Assembly: GCF_016881405.1 (NCBI RefSeq)
Contig: NZ_WOFE01000003.1
Location: 124,001-188,000, forward strand
DNA from: Deefgea chitinilytica
Lineage (GTDB): Bacteria > Pseudomonadota > Gammaproteobacteria > Burkholderiales > Chitinibacteraceae
DNA: 64,000 nt
Direction of reading: 5' to 3'
The notes under the pieces were generated by a model. The model saw nothing but the letters and a program-made list of their open reading frames with translations, was not told where the DNA came from and did not search any database. Of this stretch, positions 35,537 through 44,688 are shown piece after piece. Within the stretch, counting starts at the first letter, position 1, and each line of letters opens with the position of its first letter. The position numbers and the translations under genes were made by a program.

Positions 35537-35972
35537 GTCAAGGTTGACTTTGCTGGCTATACTGCTGCTTTGTGTTGCACCCATTGTGTTAGCGCAATGG
35601 GTGTGGAGTCGTGGCGAGGTGCAGGGCGGCCAAAGTTATGGGCGACTGTTGGCCAAGCCAGCCATTGAGCATGATACGCAATGGCGCTTGCTTGCGTATG
35701 ATCCGGCTGGTTGCTCAACACAAGTAAAAGCGCTTGCGCAAAGTGTCCAGCAATTGCAAACCGCCCAAGGTAAAGAGCGGCATCGGATTCGTAGCGTTGC
35801 CGCGTGTGATTTGGCTTTACCGCCTCAGTTTGCGCTCGGTATTTACTTAATCGATCCACACGGCAATGCCGTGATTTTTTATACCCCCGCGCAATTGTCG
35901 CAAGTGGATGGGCGGCAGAAAGTGATTCAAGAAATTGGCAAAATTCTCAAAAATAACCGTGGTCTAGGTTAG
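35520..35972 (+). CDS. Cytochrome oxidase locus hypothetical membrane-anchored protein
   Basis: A protein of 150 residues. The start ATG 35520 lies inside the last codons of the SURF1 gene (17-base overlap, different frame). One N-terminal helix (LTLLAILLLCVAPIVLAQWV) anchors a periplasmic domain that contains two Cys (AGCSTQ and AACDLA) and ends in a helix (KVIQEIGKILKN). Genes of this size occupy the same slot between SURF1 and ctaA in related bacteria (as in the Pseudomonas PA0111 position). The domain, with YLIDPHGNAVIFY, looks thioredoxin/SCO-like without a CxxC, so a structural assembly role is more likely than redox. Confidence 0.75.
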   Translation: MSLKTRSRLTLLAILLLCVAPIVLAQWVWSRGEVQGGQSYGRLLAKPAIEHDTQWRLLAYDPAGCSTQVKALAQSVQQLQTAQGKERHRIRSVAACDLALPPQFALGIYLIDPHGNAVIFYTPAQLSQVDGRQKVIQEIGKILKNNRGLG

Positions 35973-35998
35973 ATTCTCGCAGAATGGATGGTGATGAC

Positions 35999-37015
35999 AT
36001 GAAGACAAAGGTTTTATTTGGATTGATCATCATTTGGACATTCGCACTCATTATGCTCGGTGCCTATGTGCGCTTGTCGGACGCAGGTTTAGGTTGCCCC
36101 GATTGGCCAGGCTGCTACGGGCAACTGACTGCACCCGACGAAGCCCATGAAATCGAGTTGGCACAGCAGCGGTTTGCGGGTGAAGTGGAATCAATTAAAG
36201 GTTGGATCGAGATGAGCCATCGCTACGCTGCGGGTATTTTGGGCTTGTTGGTATTGGTTCTTAGCTTCACTTTGTTCGCGCAGCGTGAGCGTTTTGCTGT
36301 GCCTTGGTGGTTTATCGTGTTGCCAGTATCAGTGATTGTATTCCAAGCGTTACTGGGGATGTGGACAGTGACTTTAAAGCTGATGCCTGCCGTGGTGACC
36401 GCGCATTTGCTTGGTGGGATGACGTTACTGGCCGTATTACTCGCACTATTTGCACGGTGTTTTACTCAGCCTCATGCGATTTTATCGGGGCTACGACCTT
36501 GGTTTTTTGCTGCTTTAGTCGCGGTATTCGCGCAAATTATGCTGGGCGCTTGGGTTTCGACCAATTATGCCGGTTTGGCCTGCAATGATTTTCCGCTCTG
36601 CCAAGGGCAATTGTCGCCACCGCAAGGCTTGATGGCGGCAATGCGACCGGATCGCGATTTGGGGCGTGATGTGAGCGGCGTGCTGTTGACGGTGGATCAT
36701 TTGGCCGCGATTCATTGGCTACACCGAGTTGGCGCTGTGCTGGTGTTGTGTGTGCTGGGTGGTTTGATTAGCAAATTACGCACTTTAATGCCGAGTTTGG
36801 CGCTGGCGCTTGGTGCGGCTTTGTTACTGCAAGTGGGCTTGGGCATCGCTAATGTGTTGGCCGCGCTACCTTTATGGTTGGCGGTTGCCCACAACGGCGG
36901 TGCTGCGTTGTTGTTGAGTGTGCTGGTGTATGGCTACGCTTTGCTGCCGCGCGCCATTGAACGGCCAAGCTTAGCGTCGACTTTGCCAGCTAACATGGTC
37001 AGGAGTCCATTATGA
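35999..37015 (+). CDS. ctaA: Heme A synthase (COX15/CtaA)
   Basis: A protein of 338 residues (ATG 35999; an ATG at 35984 would add five residues). Eight membrane helices in two pseudo-symmetric halves. Heme-ligand His and loop motifs: AYVRLSDAGLGCPDWPGCYG in the first loop (with the redox Cys pair), EMSHRYAAGILG, TAHLLGGMTLLAV, GAWVSTNYAGLACNDFPLCQG in the third loop, and IHWLHRVGAVLVLCV. It oxidises the C8 methyl of heme O to give heme A for the aa3 oxidase. Its stop overlaps the ctaB start (ATGA). Confidence 0.95.
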   Translation: MKTKVLFGLIIIWTFALIMLGAYVRLSDAGLGCPDWPGCYGQLTAPDEAHEIELAQQRFAGEVESIKGWIEMSHRYAAGILGLLVLVLSFTLFAQRERFAVPWWFIVLPVSVIVFQALLGMWTVTLKLMPAVVTAHLLGGMTLLAVLLALFARCFTQPHAILSGLRPWFFAALVAVFAQIMLGAWVSTNYAGLACNDFPLCQGQLSPPQGLMAAMRPDRDLGRDVSGVLLTVDHLAAIHWLHRVGAVLVLCVLGGLISKLRTLMPSLALALGAALLLQVGLGIANVLAALPLWLAVAHNGGAALLLSVLVYGYALLPRAIERPSLASTLPANMVRSPL

Positions 37016-37908
37016 GTAGCGCCACGCTGATTGCGTCTCATCGCGGCATTGATTTATTTCGGCTGGGCAAGCCGCGTGTGGTCGCTTTAATTGTCTTTTG
37101 TGCTTTGATTGGCATGCTGCTCGCCGTGCCGGATGTGCGCAATTGGCCGGTGATGCTGGCGGCGAATTTGGGTATCGGATTGGTGGCGACTGGGGCTGCT
37201 GCGGCAAATTGTGTGTTTGAGCGTAAGCGCGATGCTTTGATGGTGAGAACGCACCTGCGCCCTTTACCGCAGGGTGTGCTGTCGTGGCAGCTGGCGGCGC
37301 TGTACGCAATGTTTTGTGCGCTAGTGGGCTTGTTAATTTTGGCGTTGTTCGTTAATTTATTAACGATGTATCTCACGCTAGCCACTTTCTTTGCTTATTC
37401 AGTGGTGTATACCCAGTGGCTAAAGCCGAGAACCCCGCAAAATATTGTCATTGGCGGTGCAGCTGGTGCGATGCCGCCGGTACTGGGTTGGGCGGCAATG
37501 AGTAATTCGGTGCCGCCTGAGGCGGCGGTTTTGTTTTTGATTATTTACGCATGGACGCCGCCGCATTTTTGGGCGTTGGCGCTGTATCGCTTGGATGATT
37601 ATCGCCGAGCTGGTTTGCCGATGTTGCCCGTGACGCATGGCGCGCCATTTACGCGGCTGGCAATTTGGCTGTATTCATGGATTTTGGCTGCAACAACGCT
37701 GTTGCCAGTGGCCTTGGGATTTTCAGCGGTGCTGTATTTGAGCGCAGTGCTGGTGCTGAATTTGGGTTTTTTGCGTCGCGCATGGCAGTTGTATCGACAG
37801 CCAAATGACGAGTTGGCCAAAGCGTTATTTCGCTATTCAATCCGCTATTTAGCTTATTTATTTTCCGCTTTATTGCTCGACCATTATGTACAAATCGCTT
37901 GGTTTTAA
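37012..37908 (+). CDS. ctaB: Protoheme IX farnesyltransferase (heme O synthase)
   Basis: A protein of 298 residues, UbiA-type prenyltransferase with about nine membrane helices. Both Asp-rich active sites are visible: NCVFERKRDALMVRTHLRPL (NxxxDxxxxRT-like) and the second region LYRLDDYRRAGLPMLPVTHG. YTQWLKPRTPQNIVIGGAAG is the family centre. It makes heme O from heme B and farnesyl diphosphate, feeding CtaA upstream. AGGAG lies 7 bases before the ATG, itself overlapping the ctaA stop by 4 bases. Last gene of the oxidase locus; no SCO/SenC gene follows. Confidence 0.95.
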   Translation: MSSATLIASHRGIDLFRLGKPRVVALIVFCALIGMLLAVPDVRNWPVMLAANLGIGLVATGAAAANCVFERKRDALMVRTHLRPLPQGVLSWQLAALYAMFCALVGLLILALFVNLLTMYLTLATFFAYSVVYTQWLKPRTPQNIVIGGAAGAMPPVLGWAAMSNSVPPEAAVLFLIIYAWTPPHFWALALYRLDDYRRAGLPMLPVTHGAPFTRLAIWLYSWILAATTLLPVALGFSAVLYLSAVLVLNLGFLRRAWQLYRQPNDELAKALFRYSIRYLAYLFSALLLDHYVQIAWF

Positions 37909-38119
37909 ATGCTAGTTTGTTGAGTTATCGAATGGCGGCCTGATTTTTGTAATCTAAATGATTTAGTCTGTGCGATGCCGCTGTATTCCTCTATATAAAA
38001 TTATTTTAAAGTAAGATTTAATATTGATATTGTCGTCTACTTTGTATTAATTTTTTACTGTTGATTTAAGCTGAAAGTCGTTATGCTGCGTGTGTGACGC
38101 CCGAAAGGAATGAGTTCGA

Positions 38120-39421
38120 ATGAGTCTATTAAGTAGTACGCTGCTAATTGCACTATTGATTGCGTTTAGTGCTTTCCTATCGATTTCCGAAATTTCACTC
38201 GCCGCCAGCCGCAAACTCAAATTGGAGCAAATGCGCGATGATGGTGACGAACGTGCCGATTTGGTGTTGGGTCTACAAGCGCAGCCGGGGCATTTTTTTA
38301 CTGCGGTGCAAATTGGCGTCAATGCGGTGGCGATTTTGGCCGGTGTGCTGGGTGAAAGCGTTTATTCACAAGTGGTGACTAATTTTTCGCGTTCTTATGT
38401 TGAGGTAGAAACTGCGCAGAGCTTGGGTTCGGTCGCTTCTTTTGTGATTGTAACTTCGGTGTTTATTTTATTGGCGGATTTGATTCCTAAGCGGATCGGC
38501 ATGGTGGCATCTGAAGCGGTTGCGGTGCGGATTGTTCGACCTATTTTATTTTGCGTCACTTGTCTGCGTCCTTTAGTGTGGATTTTTAATGGTTTGTCCA
38601 ATTGGGTGATTGATCGACTCGGTTTACCTGCGGCGCGAATGAATGATGTCACGACTGATGATATTTTGGCATTGGCCAACGCAGGCGCTTTGGCTGGGGT
38701 GGTCGCCAAACAAGAGCATCAATTGATTGAAAACGTCTTCGAGCTGGAAGAACGTACCGCACCATCGAGCATGACTGTGCGGGAAAATATCGTCTGGATT
38801 GACCGACTTGAAAGCGATGAACTCATCAAGAATAAGATCCTCGCCAATCCGCACGCCAAATTTCCGGTCTGTATGGGCAATATCGATCAGGTGATTGGTT
38901 ACGTTGATTCGCAAGATATTTTGAGTAATGTGCTGCGTGGCGAGAGTATTTCGCTGCGCGGCGATGGCCTGCTACGTAATGCCTTGATCTTGCCGGAATC
39001 GCTCACTTTGGCGGAAATCATGGCGCATTTTAAAACCGCGCGTGAAGATTTTGCGCTGATTATTAATGAATATGCGCTGGTGGTGGGCCTGATTACGATG
39101 AACGACATCACCGGTATGCTGATGGGTGACCAATACATCGCCCCGGACGAAGAGCAAATCGTGCAGCGCGATGCTAATTCGTGGCTAGTCGATGGCATTA
39201 CCGCGATTGGCGATTTAGAGCGCGTCTTGCAGATTGATACCTTCCCCGACGACGATCAATACGAGACCATCGCTGGTTTTATGATGTACGTGCTGCGCAA
39301 AGTACCGAAGCGCACCGATTGTGTCATTCATGCCGGGTTTAAATTCGAAGTGGTCGATATTGATCATTACAAAATCGACCAACTGTTGGTGACGCGGGTG
39401 GATAAAGCGGAATCGACTTAG
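38120..39421 (+). CDS. CNNM/CorC-type membrane protein (hemolysin-related, DUF21-CBS-CorC_HlyC)
   Basis: A protein of 433 residues. Residues 1-190: DUF21 with about four helices (STLLIALLIAFSAFLSISEI opens it; the FLSISEISLAASRKLKLEQM block is the family start). Residues 200-330: a CBS pair (SMTVRENIVWIDRLESDE, NEYALVVGLITMNDITGML). Residues 350-430: CorC_HlyC domain (WLVDGITAIGDLERVLQID, DQYETIAGFMMYVLRKVPK). Such proteins are linked to Mg2+/Co2+ efflux; the old hemolysin name is historical. The stop is 3 bases from the stop of the convergent hydrolase gene, with no terminator between them. Confidence 0.88.
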   Translation: MSLLSSTLLIALLIAFSAFLSISEISLAASRKLKLEQMRDDGDERADLVLGLQAQPGHFFTAVQIGVNAVAILAGVLGESVYSQVVTNFSRSYVEVETAQSLGSVASFVIVTSVFILLADLIPKRIGMVASEAVAVRIVRPILFCVTCLRPLVWIFNGLSNWVIDRLGLPAARMNDVTTDDILALANAGALAGVVAKQEHQLIENVFELEERTAPSSMTVRENIVWIDRLESDELIKNKILANPHAKFPVCMGNIDQVIGYVDSQDILSNVLRGESISLRGDGLLRNALILPESLTLAEIMAHFKTAREDFALIINEYALVVGLITMNDITGMLMGDQYIAPDEEQIVQRDANSWLVDGITAIGDLERVLQIDTFPDDDQYETIAGFMMYVLRKVPKRTDCVIHAGFKFEVVDIDHYKIDQLLVTRVDKAEST

Positions 39422-39424
39422 GTT

Positions 39425-40243
39425 TTAGACGCCAAATTGTTTAAACCAAGCCAACATCGTTTTCCAGCCGTCTTGCGCGGCGGCGGGGTGGAAGTTCGGA
39501 CGATAATCGGCATTAAAACCATGGCCAGCCTCGTCATAAATCACCAATTTGAAAGGCTGTGCTTGGCGCTTTAAGGCTTGGCGCATTTGCTCTACCGATT
39601 CCAAACTAATGCCTTGGTCTTTCCCTGCGTACAATCCCAATACAGGCGACTTCAACTGCTTCGCAATATCGACTGGATGCACTGGGTTGTTGGCGCTTGG
39701 CGCGCCAGTGAGGCGACCATACCATGCCGCGCTTGCCGCCACTTTGGGATTGTGTGCGGCATACAGCCAAGTAATGCGCCCCCCCCAGCAAAATCCAGTG
39801 ACCGCCAAGCGCGCTGGATCGCCGCCATTTTGCGCCGCCCATGCCGCCACGGCATCTAGATCCTTCATCACCTGCGCATCGGGTACTTGGCTGACTAATT
39901 CTTTGATCAATAGATTTACATCGGTAAACGTGCGTGGATCGCCTTGGCGGAAAAATAACTCAGGGGCAATCGCCAAGTAGCCCAACTTGGCCAAGCGGCG
40001 GCATAGGTCTTGAATGTGCTCATGCACGCCAAAAATTTCTTGAATGACAATAATCGTCGGCAAAGGGCCGCTGGCATTGTTAGGTCGAGCCTGAAACGCG
40101 GGCAGCTCACCGATTTTTACCCAACCGGTATCCAGCCCTGCCGCATCGGTTTGTATTGTCGAAGCCATCACCGGCTGTACCGCCAAGGCAAAGCCAGTCA
40201 GCAGACTGGCTTGTAAAAATGAACGTCGTGTATCCAATTGCAT
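39425..40243 (-). CDS. Dienelactone hydrolase family protein with Tat signal
   Basis: A protein of 272 residues. I chose ATG 40243, 8 bases after GGAG. The N-terminus has a twin-arginine motif (DTRRSFLQASLL) and a signal ending VMAS, so it is exported folded. The alpha/beta-hydrolase domain has its nucleophile Cys152 (GFCWGGRITW), Asp (LGLYAGKDQG) and His (DEAGHGFNADYRP), the dienelactone hydrolase triad. The substrate is unknown; exported members are often general carboxyl-esterases. A run of eight G (39779-39786 on the other strand as C) sits in the codons for the GG after the Cys. Confidence 0.85.
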   Translation of the reverse strand: MQLDTRRSFLQASLLTGFALAVQPVMASTIQTDAAGLDTGWVKIGELPAFQARPNNASGPLPTIIVIQEIFGVHEHIQDLCRRLAKLGYLAIAPELFFRQGDPRTFTDVNLLIKELVSQVPDAQVMKDLDAVAAWAAQNGGDPARLAVTGFCWGGRITWLYAAHNPKVAASAAWYGRLTGAPSANNPVHPVDIAKQLKSPVLGLYAGKDQGISLESVEQMRQALKRQAQPFKLVIYDEAGHGFNADYRPNFHPAAAQDGWKTMLAWFKQFGV

Positions 40244-40330
40244 TTTAAACACTCCAAAATAGGATGGGGATGTGAAGGCTTGCTAGTCGCGTATCCCAGT
40301 TTAGTTGAGTATCTTGAATTTAAAATGTCT

Positions 40331-40356
40331 AAAAGCCCAGAATAAACTGGGCTTTT
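40331..40356. terminator. Intrinsic terminator after creD
   Basis: Stem AAAAGCCCAG/CTGGGCTTTT with a 6-base loop. On the minus strand it follows the creD stop (40469) and ends in a U-run; it also reads as a terminator on the plus strand. It separates creD from the hydrolase gene. Confidence 0.85.
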
Positions 40357-40468
40357 TGTGGTGAGCATGAATTAGCTATCTATTGGGTATATCAATTTAT
40401 GCCTTGATTAACAATAACGCTATTAATATACCCATGGTTGTGGATGCGCTGCTACATTTCAACACACA

Positions 40469-41818
40469 TCATTCGGCTTTGAATGTTGGTGTTGTCGGTG
40501 CGCTCAATCCTTGCCAGTCGAGTTTACGCGTTAACACCATCACGCCGCTGAGTAAGCCAAACAAGGTCAAACTACCCATCAATAAAGCCATGTCTTCCGA
40601 TTGCAAAATCCCAAACAGCAGGCCATACAATGCAGCAAGCACGACGGCAAAACCAACGCCGCGCTGCCACGCTGCCAGCACAAAGCTGACGTAATAGCCG
40701 AGCAGCAGTGTCGAAGCACTTGCCGCAATCCAGTATGCTTTGTTAAATCCTAAATGCTCAGACAAAGACAAAGTCAGCAAGAAAAACAGCGCTAATGCTG
40801 CACCAACTAGCGCATATTGCACCGGATGAATCGCGATTTTTCTCATTACCGACATCAAAAACACCGCGCCAAATAGCACGAGCACAAACAGTTCGGCATA
40901 TTTTAATGTCCGCTCATTGAGCACATAGCGATCAACCGGATCGATCAAGCGCAGGCCCAATGAAGCGCTCGGGCAGGCAGACTCACCGCATTTCGCGTTG
41001 GTATTGCTCCCGCCAGTCGCCAATTGGCTGGTTTGCCAGCGTGCTGTAAAGCCTTGCGCAGTCACTGAGCGTTCTACCGGCGCAAAATTGCCGCTAAAGC
41101 TCGGGTGCGGCCAATTGCCCGATAACGCCACATGGCTTTCCTTGCCAATCGGCTCAATTAATAGCTGCGTGGTGCCGCCCAGTTTGAGATTGAGTTTGAA
41201 GTCGACGCTGTGCGCCGCTTCGCTCAACGTGATCGGCGCATGTACGCCGCTACCCATTGCGCCTGCCGTGCCGGGTGCAAACGTCATCGATGTTCCCGCC
41301 AGCGTGCCATGTAAATTTTGAATCCCGCGCACATCCGACAAGCTTAAGGTGAGATACGGTTGCCCCCATTGCGTGCTGATTTTTTCGCGGCTAGAGCTGG
41401 TGGTGCGCTCGAAATCACTGCGTGCGGGCAACGCAAATTTACCGCTCAAGATTAAATCACTGCGATAAATGGGCGCTTCAAAAATGCCGCGTTTGAGGCT
41501 CTCTACCGCCAATCGACCATTGGCCGCGAATTGCTCGGGGCTGAGGATAATATTGCGCTGGTTTTGTGTTTGCTGCCATTCGCTGATTTTGCCTTCTGGC
41601 GTTTGTTTTTCGATTAAAGTGGCGACGGTTTCGGTGAGCGGCAATACCAAAAATGGCCCCTTCACCGTTTGCTCGCCCGCGCTAAATTGCGCAATCTCGG
41701 CGCGTACTTCCTGCGCTCGCTGTTGCCGCTCAAACACCAAACCGCGCACCAAATTGAGTGCAAACAACATCCCGAGTAATAAGGCCACCAGCGTGACGAT
41801 TCTCCATTGCATTTTCAT
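40469..41818 (-). CDS. creD: Cell envelope integrity/inner membrane protein CreD
   Basis: A protein of 449 residues. I chose ATG 41818 after AAGGGG. One N-terminal helix (IVTLVALLLGMLFALNLVRG) precedes a large periplasmic domain (about 30-290; LPARSDFERTTSS, SDVRGIQNLHGTLAG, LSGNWPHPSFSGNFAP) and then a block of about five C-terminal helices. These match CreD (Cet), the CreBC-regulated membrane protein tied to colicin E2 tolerance and, in Aeromonas, Stenotrophomonas and Pseudomonas, beta-lactam response and envelope integrity. It lies downstream of the sensor gene creC. Confidence 0.9.
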   Translation of the reverse strand: MKMQWRIVTLVALLLGMLFALNLVRGLVFERQQRAQEVRAEIAQFSAGEQTVKGPFLVLPLTETVATLIEKQTPEGKISEWQQTQNQRNIILSPEQFAANGRLAVESLKRGIFEAPIYRSDLILSGKFALPARSDFERTTSSSREKISTQWGQPYLTLSLSDVRGIQNLHGTLAGTSMTFAPGTAGAMGSGVHAPITLSEAAHSVDFKLNLKLGGTTQLLIEPIGKESHVALSGNWPHPSFSGNFAPVERSVTAQGFTARWQTSQLATGGSNTNAKCGESACPSASLGLRLIDPVDRYVLNERTLKYAELFVLVLFGAVFLMSVMRKIAIHPVQYALVGAALALFFLLTLSLSEHLGFNKAYWIAASASTLLLGYYVSFVLAAWQRGVGFAVVLAALYGLLFGILQSEDMALLMGSLTLFGLLSGVMVLTRKLDWQGLSAPTTPTFKAE

Positions 41819-41910
41819 CGCATTCCCCTTGTAGTTGTACATCGACCGCTGCAGTGTGCCGCGCTGATGTGGAGGGAAAATGCGGGAAATGTGGAGATTG
41901 TGTGGAGACG

Positions 41911-43338
41911 TTAGGCCGTAGGTAATTCGATACGCACAATGACACCGCCTTGCTCAGCATTCGCAATCTGAATCTGCCCGCCATGCAATTGGATGATGGT
42001 TCGCGTCAGTACCAAACCAAGGCCAGTGCTTTTTTGCCCGTTCGGGCGTGGCAATGAGTAAAAGCGGTCAAATAGTCGATTCAGTGCATAGTCAGGTATT
42101 GGCTTGCCATCATTATAAATATTGACTTGCCAGCCAATACCGTTGCTAGTGTGTTTGAGTTGTATGCAAATTTTGCCATCGCGCTGTGTGAAATCAATCG
42201 CGTTTTGCAGCACATTGCGCAGTGCTTGGCCGAGAAGAAATGCTTCGCCGAGCACGAACCCTGTTTCAAGCACATCAAGTTCAACCGTGCGCTCATCGGC
42301 TTGGCTACGCAGCGCGTCGATTTGCAGTGTGATCAATTCGTGCAAATTAATAATTTGCGTATCCTGCAATTCATTGCGCGCCTCAAGCGAGGCCAATTGC
42401 AGCAAATAATCGACAATATGCTGCATTCTGGCGACTTCGGTATCGATATGCTGCAAAAACCGCGTTTTATCGGCAGCAGCTAGATCGTCGTGCAAAATCT
42501 CGGCCGATGCGCGAATGCCAGCCAGTGGTGATTTCAATTCGTGCGTTAGTTCGTGCACGTAATTTTCGATATACGTTTTGCCGTCGAGCTGATCGCGCAT
42601 CGCGCCCAGCGCAGTGGCTAGGCTGGTCAGTTCGCGGTTGGCCACAAAGCGGGGCACTGGCGCGGCTTGTCCCGCACTCACATCCTGCGCAAAGCGCGTT
42701 AATCGGGTAATCCCGTGGCTGAGCCACCATGAAAATAGCGCGCCGATTCCAAGGCCGACGATCAGCAATACCAGTCCTGCACGCCACAATTTACCTTCTG
42801 AGCGCTCGATAAACGGCTGCATTGCCCAATTGGGGCGCGCCACGGTGAGCACACCGATGATTTTTTCGCCGTCCTTGATCGGCGCGGCCACGTGCATGAT
42901 GGTCGAGAGGGGATCTTTGGCATCGGCCAGCGTGCTGCGCGCACCGTACTCGCCGCGCAGCGTGAGTAGCACATCGCGCCATTGGCTGTAATCTTGACCA
43001 ATCGATTGCCCGCTTGAGTCGAGTTTGACAATACCCTTCGCATCGGTCACATACACGCGTAAAAACGTCTTATTCCGATCTACACCCCACACTTTGGCTT
43101 GCGGATTACGCGCCGCAAATTGCTGCATCGCCCGCGCAAAGCGCCCATCATCGAGTCGCCCCGCGACAAAATCGGGCTGAATCAATTCGGCCAGCAAATT
43201 CGCCGTATCGACCAACACCTCTTCACTGGATTGGCGCACCGCAGGCTTGATTTCTTCTTTTACCAAACTTAGCACATAGGCCGCTAGCAAGCTCACCAGC
43301 AGGAAATAACCAAAGAAAATCCGAAGTGAAAAGCGCAT
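41911..43338 (-). CDS. creC: Sensor histidine kinase CreC
   Basis: A protein of 475 residues. Two membrane helices (about 7-24 and 183-205; LVLLIVGLGIGALFSWWLSH) bound a periplasmic sensor (about 25-182). A HAMP segment (ITRLTRFAQDVSAGQ) leads to the dimerisation/phosphoacceptor region with His266 (THELKSPLAGIRASAEIL) and the ATP-binding domain (NVLQNAIDFTQRDG, STGLGLVLTRTIIQLHGGQI). It matches CreC in length and layout. In E. coli CreC responds to carbon metabolism and phosphorylates CreB. It is separated from creB by an extra gene (43424-43927). Confidence 0.92.
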   Translation of the reverse strand: MRFSLRIFFGYFLLVSLLAAYVLSLVKEEIKPAVRQSSEEVLVDTANLLAELIQPDFVAGRLDDGRFARAMQQFAARNPQAKVWGVDRNKTFLRVYVTDAKGIVKLDSSGQSIGQDYSQWRDVLLTLRGEYGARSTLADAKDPLSTIMHVAAPIKDGEKIIGVLTVARPNWAMQPFIERSEGKLWRAGLVLLIVGLGIGALFSWWLSHGITRLTRFAQDVSAGQAAPVPRFVANRELTSLATALGAMRDQLDGKTYIENYVHELTHELKSPLAGIRASAEILHDDLAAADKTRFLQHIDTEVARMQHIVDYLLQLASLEARNELQDTQIINLHELITLQIDALRSQADERTVELDVLETGFVLGEAFLLGQALRNVLQNAIDFTQRDGKICIQLKHTSNGIGWQVNIYNDGKPIPDYALNRLFDRFYSLPRPNGQKSTGLGLVLTRTIIQLHGGQIQIANAEQGGVIVRIELPTA

Positions 43339-43423
43339 GGGAAAGGCTTTAAAAAGAAAATTGTGAGGCGGTGAGTGATTAGTATTAAACTTCGTAAATA
43401 AGTTTGATGAAGCTAAATAATAT

Positions 43424-43927
43424 CTACCGGCTTTGAGAAAAATGATTATTTAGTAAATGCACCGCTTCTTCAAACGATTCTTTGTAAAATTTACTTATAT
43501 CTTTAGGGTATAAACCAACTCCATGCTCTCTTATAGTGTAGTTGTAATACAAACAAACGAATTTCTCAGCAGTTTCAAGATTTGGTAGTTTAATATTCGT
43601 GTCTTCATCAAAGTGTGATAAGTACTTGTCACGATAGTCTTTTATTGTCTTTATATACGCTTCGAATTGAATAAGGTTAAGATTTGTTTCTTCTTCGATT
43701 TTTTTCTTGAAATCTTCTTGGTTTGTTACTATTTTTTGCCATCTATATTTTTCATTTTTTCCACCAGATAATTTGCAAAATTCTAATATTGCAATCTCGG
43801 CAAAATTTCCATTCGCTAATCTTAAGAAGTCATATCTAAGGAATTTTTGTTTGTCACTAGCACGAAAGTAAGCTAGGTTTTTAGTGAAGTGACAACAGAT
43901 TAATTTTATTTCTGCTAGTTTGCTCAT
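43424..43927 (-). CDS. Hypothetical protein with HEPN-like motif inserted in the cre operon
   Basis: A protein of 167 residues, largely helical and rich in Lys, Asn, Glu and Phe. Its DNA is visibly more AT-rich than both neighbours and it uses AT-ending codons. The segment IKDYRDKYLSHFDED (about 106-120) has the R-x5-H arrangement of HEPN domains, and the layout (helical N-terminus, AIAILEFCKLSGG-like helix, then RDKYLSH) resembles AbiU2/HEPN proteins of abortive infection or toxin systems. That assignment is by motif only. The ribosome site is weak. It sits between creB and creC, which normally adjoin, so it is probably acquired. Confidence 0.6.
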   Translation of the reverse strand: MSKLAEIKLICCHFTKNLAYFRASDKQKFLRYDFLRLANGNFAEIAILEFCKLSGGKNEKYRWQKIVTNQEDFKKKIEEETNLNLIQFEAYIKTIKDYRDKYLSHFDEDTNIKLPNLETAEKFVCLYYNYTIREHGVGLYPKDISKFYKESFEEAVHLLNNHFSQSR

Positions 43928-44007
43928 TTTTATTAGCCTAGAAAATAATGCCTATGAATATTCTTGAAGAACTTTGATTAAAATAAAGATTGTCTATGTA
44001 AAACGGA

Positions 44008-44688
44008 TTAGCTTTTCTCCAACGCATACCCAAACCCACGATGCGTCGCAATCGGATCGAGGTCGGGGCGGATGGCGCGCAGTTTGGCGCGTAGGCTTTT
44101 GATGTGGCTGTCGATGGTGCGCTCGAAGCTGTCCTCAGCCGCTTCGCCCAGCGCGTCGAGCAATTGGCTGCGGCTAAATACATGGCCGGGATGCGCGAGT
44201 AGTGTAATCAGCAGGCGATATTCCGATGGCGTGAGAGCCAAACTTTTCCCGGCAAACTGTACTCGTTTGGCTTGGGTATCGTGCTGAAATAATTGGTCAT
44301 CAATGCTTGGCTGGCTATACGTGGTTAATTTCTGGCTGCGCTTTAAAATCGCTTTGACGCGTGCAGCCACTTCACGGGGGCTAAACGGTTTGACGACGTA
44401 ATCATCGGCACCGAGTTCTAAACCCAAAATCCGATCAAATTCCTCGGCGCGGGCGGTGAGTAGTAGCACGGGTATTTCGCTATTTTTGCGCACGCGTTTC
44501 AGGACTTCCAGCCCGCTGTCGTCGGGCAGGCCAATGTCCAAAATCACTAAATCGGCGTGCTGCGCGGCGGCCTCGCCTTCCCGAGCCAGCGCGCACCAAG
44601 TGACGTTAAAGCCATCACGCTCCAGCGCAAAGCGCAGCGTGTCGGCGATGGCGGGTTCGTCTTCGATTAATACGATGTGCGGGTTCAT
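44008..44688 (-). CDS. creB: Response regulator CreB (OmpR family)
   Basis: A protein of 226 residues. The receiver domain has the acidic pair (IEDE), the phosphoacceptor Asp51 (LVILDIGLPDD), Thr (LLLTARAEE) and Lys (YVVKPFSPRE). The C-terminal winged helix (about 130-225) has the OmpR/PhoB fold (KSLALTPSEYRLLITLLAHP, DSFERTIDSHIKSLRAKL). It is partner of CreC and first in the order creB, HEPN-like gene, creC, creD. The two-component system regulates creD and carbon/envelope genes in other bacteria. Confidence 0.93.
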   Translation of the reverse strand: MNPHIVLIEDEPAIADTLRFALERDGFNVTWCALAREGEAAAQHADLVILDIGLPDDSGLEVLKRVRKNSEIPVLLLTARAEEFDRILGLELGADDYVVKPFSPREVAARVKAILKRSQKLTTYSQPSIDDQLFQHDTQAKRVQFAGKSLALTPSEYRLLITLLAHPGHVFSRSQLLDALGEAAEDSFERTIDSHIKSLRAKLRAIRPDLDPIATHRGFGYALEKS

